From: Pseudomonadota bacterium
GTDB taxonomy: Bacteria; Pseudomonadota; Gammaproteobacteria; Steroidobacterales; Woeseiaceae
NCBI GenBank assembly: GCA_022567775.1
Contig: JADFGH010000079.1
Location: forward strand, 1 to 8,724
DNA: 8,724 bases
Direction: 5' to 3'
Of the stretch, positions 6,368 through 8,724 are shown piece after piece (the first letter of the stretch is position 1; every line of letters starts with the position of its first letter). The notes under the pieces were generated by a model. It saw nothing but the letters and a program-made list of their open reading frames with translations, ran no database searches and was not told the DNA's origin. A program made the position numbers and the translations under genes.

Positions 6368-7018
6368 TTAGATTGCTGGCTGCAGAGCCCGCTTTTTTGT
6401 CCACGCCGCCATGCGTACCGCCCAGGATGCAAACCCAGCCCAGTAATACGTATAGTCGATGACCTGGATGTCCTCATAGTAAAATAGTTCGAACCAGTAA
6501 GTGCTCCAGACAACGCCCCAAATAAAGTAGATCCCCCCCTTGTGCAGTATTTTCCACTGCCGCGCGCTCAGTTGACTGCGCCCGAATCGGAATGACGTTA
6601 CCACCATCGCGAAGAGCAACAGATAACCGGGTAGTTGCTCCGCCAGATCAAAGTAATTGTAGGCTTCCTCAATGTAATAGTCCCAAAACCCAATAACCAT
6701 CCACAATATGAAGAGTAACTGCCACGCCATGCCAGCCGCGAAACAAAGCCCGATGATGCGACGATTTCGAAGCAGCCACCAGCTCAACGATCCGGGAAAG
6801 ATGACGACGAGTGACGAGGCAGCGAACGCAATAAAGAGCCACGGAACAGCAACGCGAACCGAGAACTGAATCATCGCCGAGACACCCAACGGGCTGGCCA
6901 GATCGACATTTGTCATGGTCATTGCGACGGCAATACACATCGGGATAACAATAATCGCGAACAGGCTCCAGCTGTTGAGCAGCTTGCTTTTCAGAATGGG
7001 CGATTGGAGTGTTGGCAT
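6368..7018 (-). CDS. Multi-pass inner-membrane protein, ferric-reductase-like transmembrane domain resemblance
   Basis: A 216-residue integral membrane protein with about six hydrophobic segments (roughly 15-34, 52-74, 88-110, 129-145, 160-178, 187-205), rich in Trp, Tyr and Phe. SVRVAVPWLFIAFAASSL (53-70), WLLRNRRIIGLCFAAGMAWQ (81-100) and SARQWKILHKGGIYFIWG (151-168) follow the pattern of ferric-reductase-like (YedZ/MsrQ-type) membrane cytochromes. In those, histidines in the segments after 'LLRNRR' and in 'W..LHR' hold heme. Here only His159 remains and the other expected positions are Met97 and Gln100, so heme binding is doubtful. There is no strong ribosome binding site. It converges with the AraC-type gene (20 bases between stops) and diverges from the GFA gene. 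It is certainly a real membrane protein; the family link is tentative and the function unknown. Confidence 0.75.
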   Translation of the reverse strand: MPTLQSPILKSKLLNSWSLFAIIVIPMCIAVAMTMTNVDLASPLGVSAMIQFSVRVAVPWLFIAFAASSLVVIFPGSLSWWLLRNRRIIGLCFAAGMAWQLLFILWMVIGFWDYYIEEAYNYFDLAEQLPGYLLLFAMVVTSFRFGRSQLSARQWKILHKGGIYFIWGVVWSTYWFELFYYEDIQVIDYTYYWAGFASWAVRMAAWTKKRALQPAI

Positions 7019-7075
7019 AGTCGTGTCTGACGATTATCTCAAACTTTACGGATTCTGTGCCATGAGCAATGTCCA

Positions 7076-7091
7076 TGCGTGTAGGCGTGGA
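7076..7091 (+). repeat. 16-base motif, copy 2 (before the small ORF and GFA gene)
   Basis: TGCGTGTAGGCGTGGA, matching 912-927 at 15 of 16 positions in the same orientation. It lies in the divergent intergenic region, 25 bases before the inverted repeat at 7116-7135 and 156 bases before the GFA start. Confidence 0.3.
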
Positions 7092-7115
7092 TACCGCTGG
7101 ATGAGGCGTATCAGT

Positions 7116-7135
7116 ATGATTCACGAATGAATCAT
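7116..7135. promoter_or_regulatory. Inverted repeat, candidate operator in the divergent intergenic region
   Basis: ATGATTC (7116-7122) and GAATCAT (7129-7135) are perfect 7-base complements around a 6-base centre. An overlapping dyad, ATTC-AC-GAAT, spans 7119-7128. The layout suits a dimeric repressor or activator controlling the minus-strand membrane gene, the plus-strand GFA genes, or both. It overlaps the start of the possible small ORF at 7127. Confidence 0.4.
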
Positions 7136-7231
7136 CAGGCTGCGGCAGACACCGATTCCAGAGTGCACAAGATTCAGCAGGCCATCAAGTGGGCGGTTTA
7201 CGAGCTGCCTGATCAACAAGAAATGACATGA
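7127..7231 (+). CDS. Possible 34-residue small protein ahead of the GFA gene
   Basis: An open frame begins with ATG at 7127 and ends with TGA at 7229-7231, 16 bases before the GFA start. The product starts MNHQAAADTDSRVHKIQQ and continues through IKWAVYELPDQQEMT. The composition looks protein-like: a polar N-terminus, then an amphipathic helix with Trp and Tyr. There is no convincing Shine-Dalgarno sequence and the start codon lies in the inverted repeat at 7116-7135, so it could be a chance ORF, an upstream leader peptide, or the N-terminal remnant of a membrane protein whose first transmembrane segment should follow. I recognise no family. Confidence 0.25.
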   Translation: MNHQAAADTDSRVHKIQQAIKWAVYELPDQQEMT

Positions 7232-7247
7232 TCAGAGGGACGGAAAG

Positions 7248-7649
7248 ATGATTACCGGACACTGCGAGTGCGGGCGCATTCAGTACGAGATCGATGGCAA
7301 AATCACTGATTTCAGCCACTGCCATTGTTCGCAATGTCGCCGCCTGCATGGCGCCGCCTTCGCCTCTTTCGCCGGTGTTTCCCGGGACAAGTTTCGCTAT
7401 GTAACCGGCGAAGCCGACTTAAAGATCTATGCGTCGTCGGGTACCAGCGATCGGGTATTCTGCGCTGAGTGCGGTTCGAATATTTTGGTGGACTATAAGC
7501 CAGAACCTGAAGTCCTGTACGTGTGTATGGGCACTGTCGACGGCGACCCACCCCGCCCTCCGGGATATCATCAATTCGTGGGCTCCAAGGCAGCATGGCA
7601 TGAAATCACAGACGACCTCGAGCAACATGATATTTGGCCACCCGACTGA
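7248..7649 (+). CDS. GFA (glutathione-dependent formaldehyde-activating)/CENP-V domain zinc protein
   Basis: A 133-residue protein with the full zinc-cysteine pattern of the GFA fold. GHCECG (4-9) gives Cys6 and Cys8, which pair with Cys72 and Cys75 of FCAECGS (71-77) at the structural zinc. SHCHCSQCRR (23-32) gives Cys25, Cys27 and Cys30 for the second, catalytic-type zinc. The length is normal for a single-domain member. The founding enzyme, Gfa of Paracoccus, was described as joining glutathione and formaldehyde to S-hydroxymethylglutathione; that role has been questioned and most relatives are uncharacterised. Purine-rich AGAGGGA (7234-7240) and GGAAAG (7242-7246) precede the ATG. A small membrane-protein gene follows after 43 bases and may be cotranscribed. 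A formaldehyde link with the GcvT-like operon is possible but only inferred. Confidence 0.92.
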   Translation: MITGHCECGRIQYEIDGKITDFSHCHCSQCRRLHGAAFASFAGVSRDKFRYVTGEADLKIYASSGTSDRVFCAECGSNILVDYKPEPEVLYVCMGTVDGDPPRPPGYHQFVGSKAAWHEITDDLEQHDIWPPD

Positions 7650-7692
7650 TGCACGCAGCGGCAGCGATTGATGCCAAAGGGAAACTAAACCA

Positions 7693-7965
7693 GTGACGAT
7701 GGCGAATCAGTCTGCCAGCACCCGCGTATCCAGGTTTATCCGACTGTTCATAGCCGCAGCGCTGGTATTGACAGGCCTGTACCTGCTCGTATTCGGCAAC
7801 ACCTGGGGCCCAATCGCTTTCGAGCTGCTGGCAGATTCAGAGATCGGCGCATGGCTGGAACTCATTGTCCCGTTCCTGCCAATGGTATTTATTGGCATCG
7901 GTGCGGCCCTCTTCGCCTCATATCACCGGGGCCGCAAATCGCCTGGGCCGACTGATAAAGCGTGA
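7693..7965 (+). CDS. Small two-helix membrane protein, function unknown
   Basis: A 90-residue protein with two hydrophobic segments: FIRLFIAAALVLTGLYLLVF (15-34) and LIVPFLPMVFIGIGAALFAS (57-76). A short loop between them contains two acidic residues, and the tail is basic (HRGRKSPGPTDK). The first segment follows Arg11, Arg14 and Arg17, and the C-terminal tail is also positive, which suggests both ends face the cytoplasm. AAAGGGA (7677-7683) lies 9 bases before a GTG at 7693, favouring that start; the ATG at 7699 is the alternative. It probably shares a transcript with the GFA gene. I recognise no family. Its stop is 3 bases from the stop of the convergent flavoprotein gene. Confidence 0.65.
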   Translation: MTMANQSASTRVSRFIRLFIAAALVLTGLYLLVFGNTWGPIAFELLADSEIGAWLELIVPFLPMVFIGIGAALFASYHRGRKSPGPTDKA

Positions 7966-7968
7966 GTA

Positions 7969-8724
7969 CTAATTCGCCCGGGACAGGTCGTTCACGGCAC
8001 GGTGCGCCTCCTCAATCGCTGATTCGGTCATCGCGTTCGACGCTGCATCGGTTGCGGCAATGCTGATATTGCCAAATCGCCGACTGGCTTTTATCCAGTG
8101 GCGTTTTTCCACCGGCCACTGCCCTGGCTCAAAAGCCACCCGATCCGTATCCGCATCGTATCCGTAAGCGTAACCATGGGGCCAGCGATTCACCGTGATA
8201 GCGGCGATATCCCGTGCCGGATCAAACCCACCGTCACCCAGCATCCTGCCAAGCTGATCCCGAATGTTGCGTTCAAACGTCTCAAACGATGTGGCAAGTA
8301 AGTCACGTTTGCCGGCCGCGAACTGTTCGCGAGCGCTGAGCCCCGGCTGGCCGGGCACCCGGGTCAGGTGCAGGATCATGGGTTCGTCAGGTGACTTCGG
8401 GCAACGGTAGTCGCCCAGGCTGACCGGAAAATCGAGCGTTACCCCGTGGTGGTAACTGCCGGGGCAGCTCGCTCTGTGTAACCCCAACTTCGCAAAACTG
8501 GTCCAGTTGCGAATGAGCACATTCGTATAAACGAGGGGCGCGCGCAGCGCCGACGCAAGCACCGCGCGTTGCGGTTGTGGCATCTCGGGGCACAGATGTG
8601 GAATGACACCGTGATAACACGCCATGACCACCTGACCCGCGCCAACGGTTCTCGCCTTGCCACCGCGTACATAGGTCACCTGCACCGGGTTGTTGAGTTT
8701 GTCATCGATATGCCGAACACCCAC
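7969..8724 (-). CDS. Spermidine-dehydrogenase-like FAD-dependent oxidoreductase, C-terminal part (cut by the window end)
   Basis: The visible 251 residues are the C-terminal part of a larger flavoprotein; the frame is open at 8724, and the GTG codon there is probably an internal valine, not a start. Residue numbers are for the visible part. LDFPVSLGDYRCPKSPDEPM (97-116), FETFERNIRDQLGRMLGDGG (147-166), NRWPHGYAYGYD (179-190) and FGNISIAATDA (217-227) followed by a helix AIEEAHRAV match the long 'NAD(P)-binding protein' family related to spermidine dehydrogenase, whose members run to about 600 residues or more. FGNISIAATDA is the second FAD contact; the N-terminal Rossmann FAD site lies outside the window. 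Such enzymes oxidise amines or related compounds; the substrate here is unknown. It ends with TAG at 7969-7971, convergent with the small membrane-protein gene. Confidence 0.88.
   Translation of the reverse strand: MGVRHIDDKLNNPVQVTYVRGGKARTVGAGQVVMACYHGVIPHLCPEMPQPQRAVLASALRAPLVYTNVLIRNWTSFAKLGLHRASCPGSYHHGVTLDFPVSLGDYRCPKSPDEPMILHLTRVPGQPGLSAREQFAAGKRDLLATSFETFERNIRDQLGRMLGDGGFDPARDIAAITVNRWPHGYAYGYDADTDRVAFEPGQWPVEKRHWIKASRRFGNISIAATDAASNAMTESAIEEAHRAVNDLSRAN

Overview
The window reads as a chromosomal segment of a Gram-negative bacterium, most likely a gammaproteobacterium (marine or soil heterotroph type). The GC content looks moderate, in the mid-50s by eye, and there is an AraC-family activator, a GFA-domain protein and a spermidine-dehydrogenase-like flavoprotein. 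The taxonomic call rests on gene style only. No rRNA, tRNA, CRISPR array, phage gene or intact insertion sequence is visible.

Layout: (1) 75-428, a stand-alone SnoaL/NTF2-like small protein with a strong ribosome binding site. (2) 429-962, a 534-base stretch with no convincing gene but with two adjacent perfect palindromes. (3) 963-5353, a tightly packed three-gene operon: two divergent paralogues of the PYROXD2/phytoene-desaturase-like FAD oxidoreductases, overlapping by 4 bases, then a GcvT-fold aminomethyltransferase-like protein that starts 3 bases after the second stop. (4) 5354-5537, a non-coding region with nested inverted repeats and a plausible sigma-70 promoter. (5) 5538-6347, a regulator that joins a SnoaL/NTF2-like domain to an AraC helix-turn-helix domain. 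(6) 6368-7018 on the minus strand, a multi-pass membrane protein resembling ferric-reductase-like transmembrane proteins but almost without histidine. (7) 7019-7247, a divergent intergenic region with an inverted repeat, a possible 34-residue small ORF and a 16-base motif shared with the leader of the oxidoreductase operon. (8) 7248-7649, a GFA-domain zinc protein, followed by 7693-7965, a small two-helix membrane protein. (9) 7969-8724 on the minus strand, the C-terminal part of a spermidine-dehydrogenase-like FAD enzyme that runs off the window.

The most interesting unit is the flavoprotein-flavoprotein-GcvT operon with its neighbouring SnoaL-AraC regulator. Flavin-dependent oxidation of a methylated or amine substrate, with one-carbon transfer to tetrahydrofolate by the GcvT-like protein, is a reasonable but unproven model. 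The GFA protein nearby would fit a one-carbon or formaldehyde theme, but GFA domains occur in many unrelated contexts. The substrate cannot be read from the sequence.
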